DNA of 64,000 nucleotides from JACCXE01 sp963718605. GTDB lineage: Bacteria > Actinomycetota > Acidimicrobiia > Acidimicrobiales > JACCXE01. The DNA is taken from NCBI GenBank assembly GCA_963718605.1, contig OY970363.1, positions 1,736,001 through 1,800,000 on the forward strand, in the 5' to 3' direction. The notes under the pieces were generated by a model. The model did no database searches. It was not told the origin of the DNA and was given only the letters and a program-made list of their open reading frames with translations. The position numbers were made by a program, and so were the translations under genes. Within the stretch, counting starts at the first letter, position 1, and every line of letters starts with the position of its first letter. Shown here one piece after another: positions 1-9,571 of this stretch.

Positions 1-1912
1 ACCGATCACACGGCGCGGCGCTTCGTACACGTCGTTGTGACGACCGAGGTAACAGCTGTCGTGGTACACCACTCGCTCGTCGAGCGACGCGTCGGACATG
101 TCGAGCTTGCCGCTGTCGATGAGGTGCTCGAGGAATTGGCTGTGGTGAATGACCTCGTAGTTGCCGCCGAGCTGGGGGTATTCGTTCTGCAGCGTGTTGA
201 AGCAGTGGGGGCACTGCGTGATGATCTTCTTCACGCCCATGCTGTTGAGCGACTCGACGTTCGCACCCGCCAGCATCTGGAACAGGTACTCGTTGCCCGA
301 ACGACGGGCGGGGTCGCCGGTGCACTGCTCGGACGGGCCCAGGATCGCGAAGTCGATTCCGGCGCGCTGCAACAGCTTGGCGGTGGCGATCGTGACCTTC
401 TTGTTCTTGTCGTCGAAGGAGCCGGCGCAACCGACCCAGTAGAGGTACTCGTGATCGAGCGGGCTGGTGCCGTCCATGATGTCGATGCCGGTGAGGCCCT
501 TAGCCCAGTCGGCGCGCTCGCTCTGGTTCATGCCCCACGGGTTGCCCTGGTTTTCCATGGACCGGTAGGCGTTGCCCAATTCGGTGGGGAAGTCGCTTTC
601 CATCAGCGACAGGTAGCGGCGCATGTCGAGGATCTTGTCGAGGATCTCGATGTTGACCGGGCAGATGTCGTCGCACGCCTTGCACGTGGTGCAGGCCCAG
701 ATCTCTTCGGACGAGATGCGTTCGAACACCGAGTTCGACGACACGGTCAGTTCGGCGTCCTGGCCGACTACGGGGGACACCGAACCCGACGGATGCGTGG
801 CCGCCATCACGTGGCCGACCTTCAAGACGATTTCGCGCGGGTCGAGCGGCTTGCCCGTTGCGTGGGCGGGGCACACCGACGTGCAGCGTCCGCACACGGT
901 GCAGGCGTCGGTGTCGAGCAACTGCTTCCACGTGAAGTCTTCGATCACGTTGGCGCCGAAGGACTCGAGCGACGTCTCCATCATGTTGGGCAGCGGCTTC
1001 ATGGCGCCCTTGGGCCTGTCCCGATCCGACAGGTACATGTTCACCGGCGACGTGACCATATGGCGCAACTTGGTCGTCGGCAGGATCAACAGGAACGTGA
1101 CGAACGCCAGCGCGTGCAGGATCCAGAACGTCTGGTGCCAGCCCAGCATGTGCGTGTTGTTCTCGAACAGATACGACAGCGGATAGCCGACTACCGACCA
1201 CTTCTCGAACGACGGCCGGCCCATCGAGCGCGATGCGGAACGCCTCGACGAGGAACCCTCCGACGCCGATCACCGCGAATGTGCCGAGGATCATGACGTC
1301 CTCAGGCCGGCTCTTGATGCGGATGCGGTAGACGCGCTGGATGTAGCGGCGGACGAACGCCCAACCGATGCCGATCAGGAAACAGACACCGGCGACGTCG
1401 GCGATGAACGCCAGCGCTTGGTACGCGGTGCCGTGGAGGAACTTGAGCGACTCGGGCGTCAGCTCGTTGAAGATCACCAGGTTCGTGACCGCGAACAGGA
1501 TCAGGAACGGGAAGTAGATGAAGCTGTGCATGAGGCCGGCGGCCCCGTCGCGCAGCAGCGTGCGCATCCACACACCCGACCGGAACGCCTCGAGGCGGTG
1601 CTTCGCGTTCTTCTTATTCGTCTTGCGGCGGTCGGGCTGGCCCCGCTCCCAGTTCTGCGCTCGGAGCGAGAACAGGTAGCCGACGGCGAGGAACGTCACC
1701 GTGAGCAGCACGTAGAAGATGCCCTTGACCGGCGCGGGCACGTTGAGGAAGTCGCGCCGCGAGATCGGCGACTCGTCGTGGAACTGGGCGAGCGTGCCGC
1801 CGATGCCGAAGCTCGCGGTCAGGACGGCCCAGAAGCCGCCGAGCAGAAGCGCGATGTGGCGCGGCCGCAGCCGGCGCGATGGCGAAGGGGGCGTTGCGGG
1901 CGTTTCGGCCAT
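1..1912 (-). CDS. Membrane Fe-S oxidoreductase, heterodisulfide-reductase-like (frameshifted, partial)
   Basis: The start is ATG at 1912. The N-terminus holds several membrane helices (the first at about residues 19-41, more to about residue 230), like the NarI/HdrE-type membrane domain. After a frameshift in the CCC run at 1220-1222, the reading frame continues to base 1 with no stop. It encodes two 4Fe-4S motifs (ACTVCGRCTSVCP around 925-890 and WACTTCKACDDICP around 700-660) and Cys-rich CCG-type motifs (QCPHCF, YHDSCYLGRHN). The family passes electrons between a membrane quinone or cytochrome and soluble partners, often beside fatty-acid oxidation. Removing one G of the GGG (minus strand) restores DGRPSFEKW, so this is either a sequencing error or a recent lesion. 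The C-terminus lies outside the window. Confidence 0.85.
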
Positions 1913-1962
1913 GCGGCTGAACTTAGTTCCGAGGCACGGTGAAACCCGTGCTCGGACGCGAG

Positions 1963-2382
1963 CTAGTTAGAGCCCTGATCCGCTTCGCCCAGACGGGCAG
2001 CCATTTGGGCCAGGAGCTTGTGGGCCAGGCCCGGAATGCTGTCGAGCACGCCAGAAAATTCGCGCTGGCCGAGCACGAGCAGTGTGGTCTCGCCGTCCGC
2101 GATCACTGTCGCGTTGCGCGGGCCACGGTGCAGCAGTGCGAGTTCGCCGAAATGCTGGCCCGGGCCGAGCGAGTTGAGCTTGCGCCCGTTGCGCTTCACG
2201 GTGACGCCCCCCGAAAGCACGAGGTAGAACTCGTGGCCCGGGTCGCCTTCTTTACACAGCACTGCGCCGTCGCTGACGGTTACTTCGTCAGACGCTCGAC
2301 CAATCGTGGTGAGCTCTTTCTTGGAGCACGCCGAAAACAAGCGAACTCGTGCGAGTTGATCGAGCTTCGTGTCTTTTGCCAC
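1963..2382 (-). CDS. Small cyclic-nucleotide-binding domain protein
   Basis: This 139-residue protein is almost entirely one CRP/PKA-type cNMP-binding domain. The phosphate-binding cassette is intact (FGELALLHRGPRNATV, with the Glu and Arg that hold the cyclic phosphate and ribose). No DNA-binding or enzymatic domain follows, so it probably acts as a stand-alone cAMP sensor or adaptor. A similar single-domain protein lies at 35975-36421 and an adenylate cyclase at 23982-25523. The ligand is inferred from family knowledge. Confidence 0.85.
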   Translation of the reverse strand: MAKDTKLDQLARVRLFSACSKKELTTIGRASDEVTVSDGAVLCKEGDPGHEFYLVLSGGVTVKRNGRKLNSLGPGQHFGELALLHRGPRNATVIADGETTLLVLGQREFSGVLDSIPGLAHKLLAQMAARLGEADQGSN

Positions 2383-2483
2383 CTAAAGGCCTCCCCTTGG
2401 CTGTTCGGGCGCACGATAGCGGTCTGCATAGCTTCACGACGTCGAAACGTGTCCGAAATGTTTCGTTTCTAGGTTGCACCGCC

Positions 2484-2996
2484 ATGGACGTAGTGCTCCT
2501 GCGGTGGCCCGCTGAGGCTGATCGACGGGACGACTTAATCGAGTTGGGCACGGCGCGCCTGCTTCTGGTCGAGGACGGGGCGACCCCTCCGCACCCGCCG
2601 GACTGCCTCGAAGACTGGATTCGCGTGCCGGCGCCCGAGCTTGATCTGCGGTCCCGTTTGGCGTCTCTGGAAGCCCGGGCCACACGCCACTCGCCCTCAG
2701 TGCCAACCCTTGACACGGATGGCGTGCTGCGTTTCGACGCGGCGTGGGTGTCGTTGCCGCCGGTGGAGACTCGCCTCACGCGGGTGATGGTGGAACGCTT
2801 CGGCGCGGTCGTCGGCCGCGAGACACTGGCGCGCGCCGGCTGGCCGGAAGGCACCGCCGGACGGAACGCGCTTGACGTGCACGTGCTGCGGTTGCGGCGA
2901 CGCCTCGCCTCGGTTGGCCTTGTAATACGGACCGTCCGGTCCCGCGGCTACCTGCTCGAAGCGGCCGGCACCCAACAACGCGCCGCCGACGGCTAA
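2484..2996 (+). CDS. OmpR/PhoB-type winged-helix DNA-binding protein
   Basis: From ATG 2484 the product is about 170 residues. The C-terminal 80 or so match the OmpR/PhoB winged-helix fold: an ETLARAGWP turn, a recognition-helix segment NALDVHVLRLRRRL, and the wing VRSRGYLLEA. The N-terminal part is not a recognisable receiver domain (no clear phospho-acceptor Asp/Lys pattern), so this is an atypical regulator without a paired kinase nearby. The frame stays open further upstream, but this ATG is the natural start after the divergent gene. Targets are unknown. Confidence 0.75.
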   Translation: MDVVLLRWPAEADRRDDLIELGTARLLLVEDGATPPHPPDCLEDWIRVPAPELDLRSRLASLEARATRHSPSVPTLDTDGVLRFDAAWVSLPPVETRLTRVMVERFGAVVGRETLARAGWPEGTAGRNALDVHVLRLRRRLASVGLVIRTVRSRGYLLEAAGTQQRAADG

Positions 2997-3003
2997 AAGC
3001 GCG

Positions 3004-3055
3004 CATTCTTGTAACGCTCAGTAGCAAAAACCCCCCGCTGGCGGCTACAAGAATG
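3004..3055. terminator. Bidirectional terminator-like inverted repeat
   Basis: CATTCTTGTA (3004-3013) and TACAAGAATG (3046-3055) form a perfect 10-bp inverted repeat. It lies between two convergent genes (stop at 2996 on plus, stop at 3060 on minus). An A5C6 run inside the loop reads as G6T5 on the minus strand. Confidence 0.6.
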
Positions 3056-3059
3056 GGTT

Positions 3060-3749
3060 TTAGGTCAGCAAGCCTTCTTTGCTCACGGTGTAGTCGTCGT
3101 TTAGTTCGAAGAGCCAGGGCACGCCGGTCGGGATCTCGAGGTCGACGATCTTCTCGTCGCTGATCTTCAACAGGTGCTTGGCCAGGGCGCGCAGTGAGTT
3201 GCCGTGGGCGCCGACGAGCACCGTCTTGCCGTCGTGGAGTTCCGGGACGATCGCGTCATACCAATACGGCAGCGTGCGCTCGAGCACGTCGCGCAGGCAC
3301 TCGGTGCCGGGCAAGAGCTCGGGCGCGACGTCGGCGTAGCGCGGGTCGTTGGCCGGGTGGTGCGGGTTCGAACGGTCCACCTCGGGCGGCGGCACGTCGT
3401 AGCTGCGGCGCCACGCCTTGAACTGCGCCGCTCCGTGCTTCTCCTCGGTCTCCTTCTTATTGAGACCTTGCAGGCCGCCATAGTGACGTTCGTTCAGGCG
3501 CCAGTGCCGGTGGACCGGCACCCACACGCGATCGCAGGCGTCGAGGGCGAGATGCGTCGTGGTGATCGCGCGCCGTAATAGAGAGGTGAAGGCGACGTCG
3601 ACCGCGACGCCGCGTTCCCGCATCTTCTGTCCCCCGAGGATGGCCTCTGCGCGGCCTTGTTCCGTTATGTCCGGGTCTTGCCAACCGGTAAAGACGTTGA
3701 GCAGGTTCCAATCGCTCTGTCCATGTCGCAAGAGCACCAATTTGGCCAT
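3060..3749 (-). CDS. gpmA: 2,3-bisphosphoglycerate-dependent phosphoglycerate mutase
   Basis: This 229-residue protein interconverts 3- and 2-phosphoglycerate in glycolysis. The histidine-phosphatase signature LVLLRHGQSDWN places the phosphorylated His at residue 9. LNERHYGGLQGLNK and VGAHGNSLRAL supply the acid/base Glu and the second His. Length and motif order match the dPGM family, with the C-terminal mutase segment present (IPTGVPWLFEL). It is transcribed away from the kinase gene at 3788. Confidence 0.96.
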   Translation of the reverse strand: MAKLVLLRHGQSDWNLLNVFTGWQDPDITEQGRAEAILGGQKMRERGVAVDVAFTSLLRRAITTTHLALDACDRVWVPVHRHWRLNERHYGGLQGLNKKETEEKHGAAQFKAWRRSYDVPPPEVDRSNPHHPANDPRYADVAPELLPGTECLRDVLERTLPYWYDAIVPELHDGKTVLVGAHGNSLRALAKHLLKISDEKIVDLEIPTGVPWLFELNDDYTVSKEGLLT

Positions 3750-3787
3750 GGCGGCTCAACGTAGTTGGCCGTACCATCGGCCTCGGG

Positions 3788-5617
3788 ATGTCGTGGCGTC
3801 TGGGGCCATATCGAGTCGACGACCGTCCCTTTGCTTCGGGAGCGACTGCGGAGGTGTTTGCAGCCCGACGGGGCCGGGGCGGCTCACGCGTCGCGATCAA
3901 AGTTCTGCCGCTGCGCACCTTCCGCGAGCGCGCCGAGGCTGAGGCCGACACCGCCTCGATCGATCATCCCCGGCTGCTGTCGGTGCTCGATCACGTCGTC
4001 GACGAACGCCGCGGCGTGGTCGGCCTCGTGATGGATCTGGCGGAAGAGGGGGACCTGCGCTCCGCGTTGCACAGCGGCGATGCGCCCACACCGGTCGAGA
4101 TGCTGCAGATCGCCGACGACGTGCTCGCCGCGCTCGAGGTCTTGCACGCGGCGGGGCTGGTGCATCGCGACATCAAGCCCGAAAACGTGATGCTCGAGCG
4201 AGTCGACGGCCAGATGCGAGGCCGCCTCGGCGATCTCGGCATCGCCCGGCCGGTCGACCGCACCCGCAGCACCGGCTCGGTGCTCGGCACCGACCTCTAC
4301 ATCGCGCCCGAGGTACACGACGGGGGCGCCCCGTCGGCTTCGGCGGATCTCTGGGCGCTCGGATACGTCTTGTACGAGGGCCTGTTCGGCGCCCCGCCGC
4401 ACGCGGACGCTGCGACGACGTACCAAGCCATCGGTCGGCTTCGGGCGGAGGGGCCCAACCGACCACCGCAGGTGCCCGACGCCATCTGGCTGGTCGTGGC
4501 CGCGTTGCTCGCGCCGCGTCCCGCTGATCGACCCGCGACGGCGCGCGACGCCCGGGCGTTGCTCACCTCCGCGCGTCCAGCGGCCGAACTGGCATCGGCG
4601 GCCGCGCCGCGTCCAGAGTCGCGGCCCGCGTCTCGCCGGCGCTCGTCGATCCGCCGCGGCGGCTTTACGCGTCGGCCGGTCTACGAACGCGCGCCCGGCA
4701 TCACGCGGGCCATAGCCGGCGGGTGCGCCGTGGTGCTGGTCGTGGCTGGCCTCGCGTGGCTGGGTGGCGGGCAGCGCCACTGGTTCAGCGGCGACACTGA
4801 CGCGATCGGTGCGGTCCGGTCGATCGCACCTCTCTCACCCGAGTCCGACGTCGTCGTGCCGACGCAGTATCAGTGGACACTGCGCCACGGTGTGCTGATC
4901 GGCCGCCTCGATGTGATGAACCCATCGGTCGATGCAACCGCCGAAACGGTGATGCCCGAGTTGTTCCCCGCCAGCGCGTCCGTGAAAGGCGCGTTGGGGC
5001 TGGTCGGCTTCAACGGCGACACCGAACGGCAGAGCGACGGGTCGGTGTTGGTGCGTTTCGCCGTACCGCCGCTCGCGCCGCGCGCGCATCACGTCGTGTC
5101 GTTCCGCCTGACACTCGGCAACACCACGACCGACGCAGCTGCCCTCGAGAAACTCGTCACTGACCGCCAGGCCGCGATCAACCGGCACGTGTTTGCGCTG
5201 AGCGATGCGCCCACCCTCGACCACATCGTCGCGTCGCTCAACACCAACGCGCTGGAGGTCGGTCAGCTAACGCACGTCACTCTCGAAGGCTTCACGCGGG
5301 ACGGCAAAGCCGCGCCGCCCGAGTTGTTGCGCGACGTCCGCGTTGAGGTGGTGTCGGGTGCCGCGGTGGCTCACGTCGAAGGTGTCGCAGTCACGGCACT
5401 CGCACCCGGCCACGCCGTCTTGCGCGCGGTGATCGGCGACCTGCGCTCCGACGTCACGATGTCGGTAGCCACTCCACCGTCGGTTACGTCGCCGCCGGCA
5501 ACGACGAAGAAGAGGACGCCGACCACCCGACAGCAGCGCACCACGACCACACCAAGCACCGAAGCGCCGCAAGACCCTGTGCCGACCACGCCAGACGACG
5601 ATTCGGTTGTCGTGTGA
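3788..5617 (+). CDS. Transmembrane Ser/Thr protein kinase (PknB-like)
   Basis: This 609-residue protein has an N-terminal Hanks-type kinase domain (about 1-270). VAIKV carries the ATP-binding Lys at 38, HRDIKPENV the catalytic loop near 126, and DLGIAR replaces DFG near 148. GTDLYIAPE is the P+1 region. A basic linker leads to one membrane helix (about 305-327), then an extracytoplasmic region of about 280 residues with Ig/Big-like stretches and a Thr/Pro-rich tail, without obvious PASTA repeats. The gene overlaps the next by 4 bp (GTGA), so the FHA domain of the neighbour is the obvious phospho-target (inference). Confidence 0.92.
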   Translation: MSWRLGPYRVDDRPFASGATAEVFAARRGRGGSRVAIKVLPLRTFRERAEAEADTASIDHPRLLSVLDHVVDERRGVVGLVMDLAEEGDLRSALHSGDAPTPVEMLQIADDVLAALEVLHAAGLVHRDIKPENVMLERVDGQMRGRLGDLGIARPVDRTRSTGSVLGTDLYIAPEVHDGGAPSASADLWALGYVLYEGLFGAPPHADAATTYQAIGRLRAEGPNRPPQVPDAIWLVVAALLAPRPADRPATARDARALLTSARPAAELASAAAPRPESRPASRRRSSIRRGGFTRRPVYERAPGITRAIAGGCAVVLVVAGLAWLGGGQRHWFSGDTDAIGAVRSIAPLSPESDVVVPTQYQWTLRHGVLIGRLDVMNPSVDATAETVMPELFPASASVKGALGLVGFNGDTERQSDGSVLVRFAVPPLAPRAHHVVSFRLTLGNTTTDAAALEKLVTDRQAAINRHVFALSDAPTLDHIVASLNTNALEVGQLTHVTLEGFTRDGKAAPPELLRDVRVEVVSGAAVAHVEGVAVTALAPGHAVLRAVIGDLRSDVTMSVATPPSVTSPPATTKKRTPTTRQQRTTTTPSTEAPQDPVPTTPDDDSVVV

Positions 5618-8600
5618 CTTCTACGTACGACCTCGCGCTCAATGTGGTCGGCAGTGGCCATGAGCGCGCGGTTGTGGCGACCGTGCACGTGGGGTCGCGC
5701 GTCGCTGAGCTTTTGGACGCGCTCGGCGCGCCCGGGTCCACGCTGTTTCGCTTCGACCGGGCGCTGTCGCCGGCGGCCACGCTGGTCGAAGCGGGCGTGA
5801 TGTCGGGCGAGACGCTTGGCCTCGACGCCCCGATCGTGGTCGGTTGGCGCCAACTCGGGCCCGAGTTGCGCATCGTTGGTGGCATCGGCGCCGGCCTGCG
5901 CAAACGCGTCGACGGCGCGACGGTAGTGATCGGCCGCGACGCCGGAGCCGACGTGGTGATTCCGAGCCAACTCGTATCACGGCGTCACGCCGAGCTGCGA
6001 TGGACGGGCGACGGCTTCACCGTGCGCGACTTGGACTCGCGCCGCGGCGTGGTTGTCGATGGTGTGTCCCTTGCCGCGGGAGTTGCCGTCGCGTTGCCCG
6101 CTGGCACCGCCGTCGCGCTCGCGGACTCGGTCGTCACGATGGTCGGCGTGCCCGACGCTGGCGGGTTGGTGCGCCCCGCGGGTCCGTTCCACGCGGCGTT
6201 TATCGGCGGCCGCTTCACTCCCAGCCAGACGCCGCCCCAATTCTCGTTGCCACCCAGCCCCGTCTCGGGCTTTGGCCGGCGTTCGTTTGCGCCGTTCGTC
6301 GTGCCGAGCGCTGGTGCGGTTGCGCTCGCCGCCGCGGCTGGGGGCGCGCCGACGCCAGTTGCCCTCGCGGCCACACCCGCCGCGATGATCGTGGGGCTAC
6401 TGGCCGAGCGCGGCATCTCCGCTCGCACGACGCGACGCGCCGCCCGCGCGCATCAGTCCAAGGTGGCCGACGAAGCGCAAGCCGTACGCGGCGCCGCGTC
6501 GGCCTTCGCAATGGCGGCGCGGACCCGGCATCCCGACCCCGCGACGTTGTTGTCCGCGGCGGAACGACGAGCGTCGCTGCTGTGGTCATCGTCAATCGAT
6601 GCCTTCAGGCCCCGACTCGGTCTGACGACACACGCCGGCGCGGTCCCGGTTGAAGCCGACCCCGCCGACCTTGCCCGCGTCGACGAGGCGCGTGCCGCGC
6701 ACCTGGTACCGGCCACCGTCGACTTCGCCGGCGGGCCGGTGGCGCTCGCCGGCCCAGAAGCGTCGCTCGACGCGCTGGCCCTTTGGTTGGTCGCGCAGGC
6801 CGCCGCACTGCTCGGTCCGCACGAGATCGACATCGTGGTGGTGAGCGACGAACCGGCGAGGTGGGCGTGGGTCGCGTGGCTCCCGCACGGCGGTGACGCG
6901 TGCGTGCTGCGCGCCGACGCATTGCCCGCGATGCTCCCGCCGCGCGCGGCGCCGCACCGCCTCGTGGTACTCGACCGTCCTGCATCGACGGTCTGGTACG
7001 ACGCCGCCGTCACCGCCGATACGTGGCAGCTCTGGCGGGTTGGCCGCGTTGACGCGGTTCCGTCCCGAGTTGCGACAATCGTCAGCGCCACCGGGGATGC
7101 GTCCGTGCGGGTCGAGACGCTCGGCGCTCCGGTCGAGGACGTGCTCGGCGACATCATGCTGAACGGTCCGGCCACCGCCACCGACCTGGCGCTGCATCTC
7201 GGCGCGCTGCGGAGTCCGCTCGGTGCGGCGATCACCACCCCCGAGCGCGTCGTCGTGTCTGATCTGATCCCGTCCGTCACGAGTTCGGCGGCCACGGTCC
7301 GCGCGTGGCAACACGCCCGGGACGATCTCGAAGTGATTGTTGGTACGAACGAAGCTGGCCCGGTACGAGTGCGCCTCACGGGTCAGAACAGTCACGTACT
7401 CGTCGCCGGCACGACCGGCTCAGGCAAGACGCGGTTGCTCGAAACGCTCGCGGTCGGGCTGGCTTCGACCTACTCGCCGGCCGCGCTCAATCTGCTCGTG
7501 ATCGATTTCAAGGGCGGCAACGAGCTGGCCGGCATCGCGCGGCTGCCTCACTGCGTTGGGCTCGTCAGCGATCGCGACATGAGTGAGGTCGACCGTGTGC
7601 TCGCCGCGTTAACCCGCGAGATCGCACGCCGCGACGAGGTTTTCGGCGCCGCGGGCGCCACTGACCTTTCCGACTACAGCGCCAAGACAGGCCGCGGCCT
7701 GCCCCGGCTGGTCGTGATCGCCGACGAGTTCGGCCAATTCCGTCGCGACGATGCTCTGGGTCAACGCGTCGGCACGTTGTTGCGCATTGCCGCGCAGGGC
7801 CGGTCCAAGGGCCTGCACCTGGTGTTGGCCACGCAGTCGCCCTCGACTGACGTCACCGCCGAGATTCGTCAGAACGTGGGCGTACGCATGTGTTTGCGCG
7901 TCGCGGAGGCGGCCGAAAGCGTCGCCGTGCTCGGCGTGCCTGATGCGGCGCGGCTTACACAGCCCGGCCGCGTAATGGTTTCTGTCGACAACGAGATGCA
8001 GGTCGCACAGGTGGCCTTAAGCCGCGCCGCGGTGTCCATGCGCGACCGGGACGCAGTGGTCGTGCGCGACCTGACCGACGCCGCGCTCGCGCCACGCACC
8101 GAACCCACCGCGCCCGACTCGTCGTTGTTCGACGCGATCATCGACTCCCTCACCGAAGCGAGCGCCACCAACGGGTCATCGCCGATGCCATTGCTCGGCC
8201 CGCCGCTTCCGGAACACCTCGCCCGGCGCGACTTACGGGGCGCAGACCGGTCGTGGTCAGTCGGCGGCTTCGTTATCGGCCAGCGCGACCGGCCCGGCGT
8301 CGTCGACGCGGCGCCGCTCACCTTCGACCCGTCCCGCGACGGCGCGATCACCTTCATCGGCGGGGCGCGGTCGGGCCGCACCCACTCGCTGCTAGCGCTG
8401 GCCGAAGCCGTCCGTGACCAGAGCGACGAAGCAAAACCCGTCGCGCTGCACGCCATCGACTGGAGCGGCGGGCTCTCGGTCCTTGAAGGCGCGCGTTGCG
8501 ACGCCGGCCTCGTGCGCCGCGGGGACTTTGAACACCTGCGCCGTCTCGTGCGGTGGCTCGCTTCCGACGGCGTGCCCGGTGTGAGCCGGCTTGTGCTGGT

Positions 8601-9525
8601 CGATCGGCTCGACTCGTTGGTGCGCGATCTACGGGATCTCGACGGCGGCGCGTTCGCCGCCGAGTTTCTTGACGTGCTCCAGAGCGGGCCACGTCGCGAC
8701 GTATTCGTCGCGGTAACAATTGAGCCAGCGGCCTTGTTGGCGGGACCGGCGGCGCTGGCGGGACGTCGCGTGGTGCTGTCGATTGATGATGCGTCGGTGG
8801 CGGTGGCCGCCGGCTTGCCGCGGCGCACGAGCGCGTCGCCCGGGCGCGGCGTGGTCCTGCCGGAAGGCGACGACGTGCAGATCGCGTCCGCCGCCGCGCC
8901 GTCACCGGGAGCCGCGTCCGGCGCCGCAGTCGGCGCGCTGCCGACGCGGGTCCTGCGCGCCGAAATGCCGTCCGTGATGGGTGAACGCATCGTGATTGGT
9001 GTCGGAGGCGGAACCACCCTCGGGCCGATCGTCGTGGATCTTGACGAACTCGGGCCGCTGGTCGCCGTCATCGGCCGGGCCGGCAGCGGCCGGTCCACGG
9101 CGCTCGACACCATCGCGGCGACGTACGCCGGCGCACGCCAGGTGGTGCGCATCTCGCGATCGCAACCCAGCGACTGGACACCGGCGGCGCCGCCCAGCCT
9201 CGTGATCGTCGACGACGCCTCCCGCGCCGCCGCGACCCACCCATGGATGGCGTCGGCAGACCTGGGCGACGAACTCGAGGCGCGCGGTCACGTTTTGATC
9301 GCCGCGTTCGAACAGTCCGACCTCACGACCCTCGGCTACGCGCACTGGTTGATGCGTCGGCCCTGTCCCGGACTCCTGTTGGCGCTCGATGCCACCGCGG
9401 ATCGCGTGATCGCGGGCGAACGCCTCGGGTTCCACGCACCAGCGGAATTGCGGGCGGGCCCGGCGGGACGGGGTTGGTGGTGCGGCCGCGGTCGCGCTAC
9501 CGCCGTGCAAGTCGCGACGAATTAA
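5614..9525 (+). CDS. FHA-domain FtsK/SpoIIIE ATPase, EssC/EccC-like
   Basis: This 1303-residue protein starts at GTG 5614, overlapping the kinase stop. The order is: an N-terminal ubiquitin-like/FHA region (FHA core about 103-150, VIGRDAGADVVI, SRRHAEL), two membrane helices (about 225-270), and three tandem P-loop domains. Domain 1 has an intact Walker A (GTTGSGKT, about 598-605), LLVIDFKGGNE and a Walker B-like VVIADEF near 700. Domains 2 (GGARSGRT, about 916) and 3 (GRAGSGRS, about 1153) carry Arg in place of the Walker Lys. This architecture is that of type VII secretion motors EssC/EccC. No WXG100 gene is in the window, so the substrate is unknown; the repeat proteins downstream are candidates. 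Confidence 0.88.
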   Translation: MTSTYDLALNVVGSGHERAVVATVHVGSRVAELLDALGAPGSTLFRFDRALSPAATLVEAGVMSGETLGLDAPIVVGWRQLGPELRIVGGIGAGLRKRVDGATVVIGRDAGADVVIPSQLVSRRHAELRWTGDGFTVRDLDSRRGVVVDGVSLAAGVAVALPAGTAVALADSVVTMVGVPDAGGLVRPAGPFHAAFIGGRFTPSQTPPQFSLPPSPVSGFGRRSFAPFVVPSAGAVALAAAAGGAPTPVALAATPAAMIVGLLAERGISARTTRRAARAHQSKVADEAQAVRGAASAFAMAARTRHPDPATLLSAAERRASLLWSSSIDAFRPRLGLTTHAGAVPVEADPADLARVDEARAAHLVPATVDFAGGPVALAGPEASLDALALWLVAQAAALLGPHEIDIVVVSDEPARWAWVAWLPHGGDACVLRADALPAMLPPRAAPHRLVVLDRPASTVWYDAAVTADTWQLWRVGRVDAVPSRVATIVSATGDASVRVETLGAPVEDVLGDIMLNGPATATDLALHLGALRSPLGAAITTPERVVVSDLIPSVTSSAATVRAWQHARDDLEVIVGTNEAGPVRVRLTGQNSHVLVAGTTGSGKTRLLETLAVGLASTYSPAALNLLVIDFKGGNELAGIARLPHCVGLVSDRDMSEVDRVLAALTREIARRDEVFGAAGATDLSDYSAKTGRGLPRLVVIADEFGQFRRDDALGQRVGTLLRIAAQGRSKGLHLVLATQSPSTDVTAEIRQNVGVRMCLRVAEAAESVAVLGVPDAARLTQPGRVMVSVDNEMQVAQVALSRAAVSMRDRDAVVVRDLTDAALAPRTEPTAPDSSLFDAIIDSLTEASATNGSSPMPLLGPPLPEHLARRDLRGADRSWSVGGFVIGQRDRPGVVDAAPLTFDPSRDGAITFIGGARSGRTHSLLALAEAVRDQSDEAKPVALHAIDWSGGLSVLEGARCDAGLVRRGDFEHLRRLVRWLASDGVPGVSRLVLVDRLDSLVRDLRDLDGGAFAAEFLDVLQSGPRRDVFVAVTIEPAALLAGPAALAGRRVVLSIDDASVAVAAGLPRRTSASPGRGVVLPEGDDVQIASAAAPSPGAASGAAVGALPTRVLRAEMPSVMGERIVIGVGGGTTLGPIVVDLDELGPLVAVIGRAGSGRSTALDTIAATYAGARQVVRISRSQPSDWTPAAPPSLVIVDDASRAAATHPWMASADLGDELEARGHVLIAAFEQSDLTTLGYAHWLMRRPCPGLLLALDATADRVIAGERLGFHAPAELRAGPAGRGWWCGRGRATAVQVATN

Positions 9526-9571
9526 CGCGTTGATCACTGCCCAGCTCGCCGCGCGGCGGTACGTTCCCTAG

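Noticed and set aside
37..1296. Long plus-strand open frame of 419 codons
   Set aside because: It lies antisense to the Fe-S oxidoreductase, whose minus-strand frame has clear motifs. The plus-strand peptide has no recognisable domain and is a GC-rich shadow.
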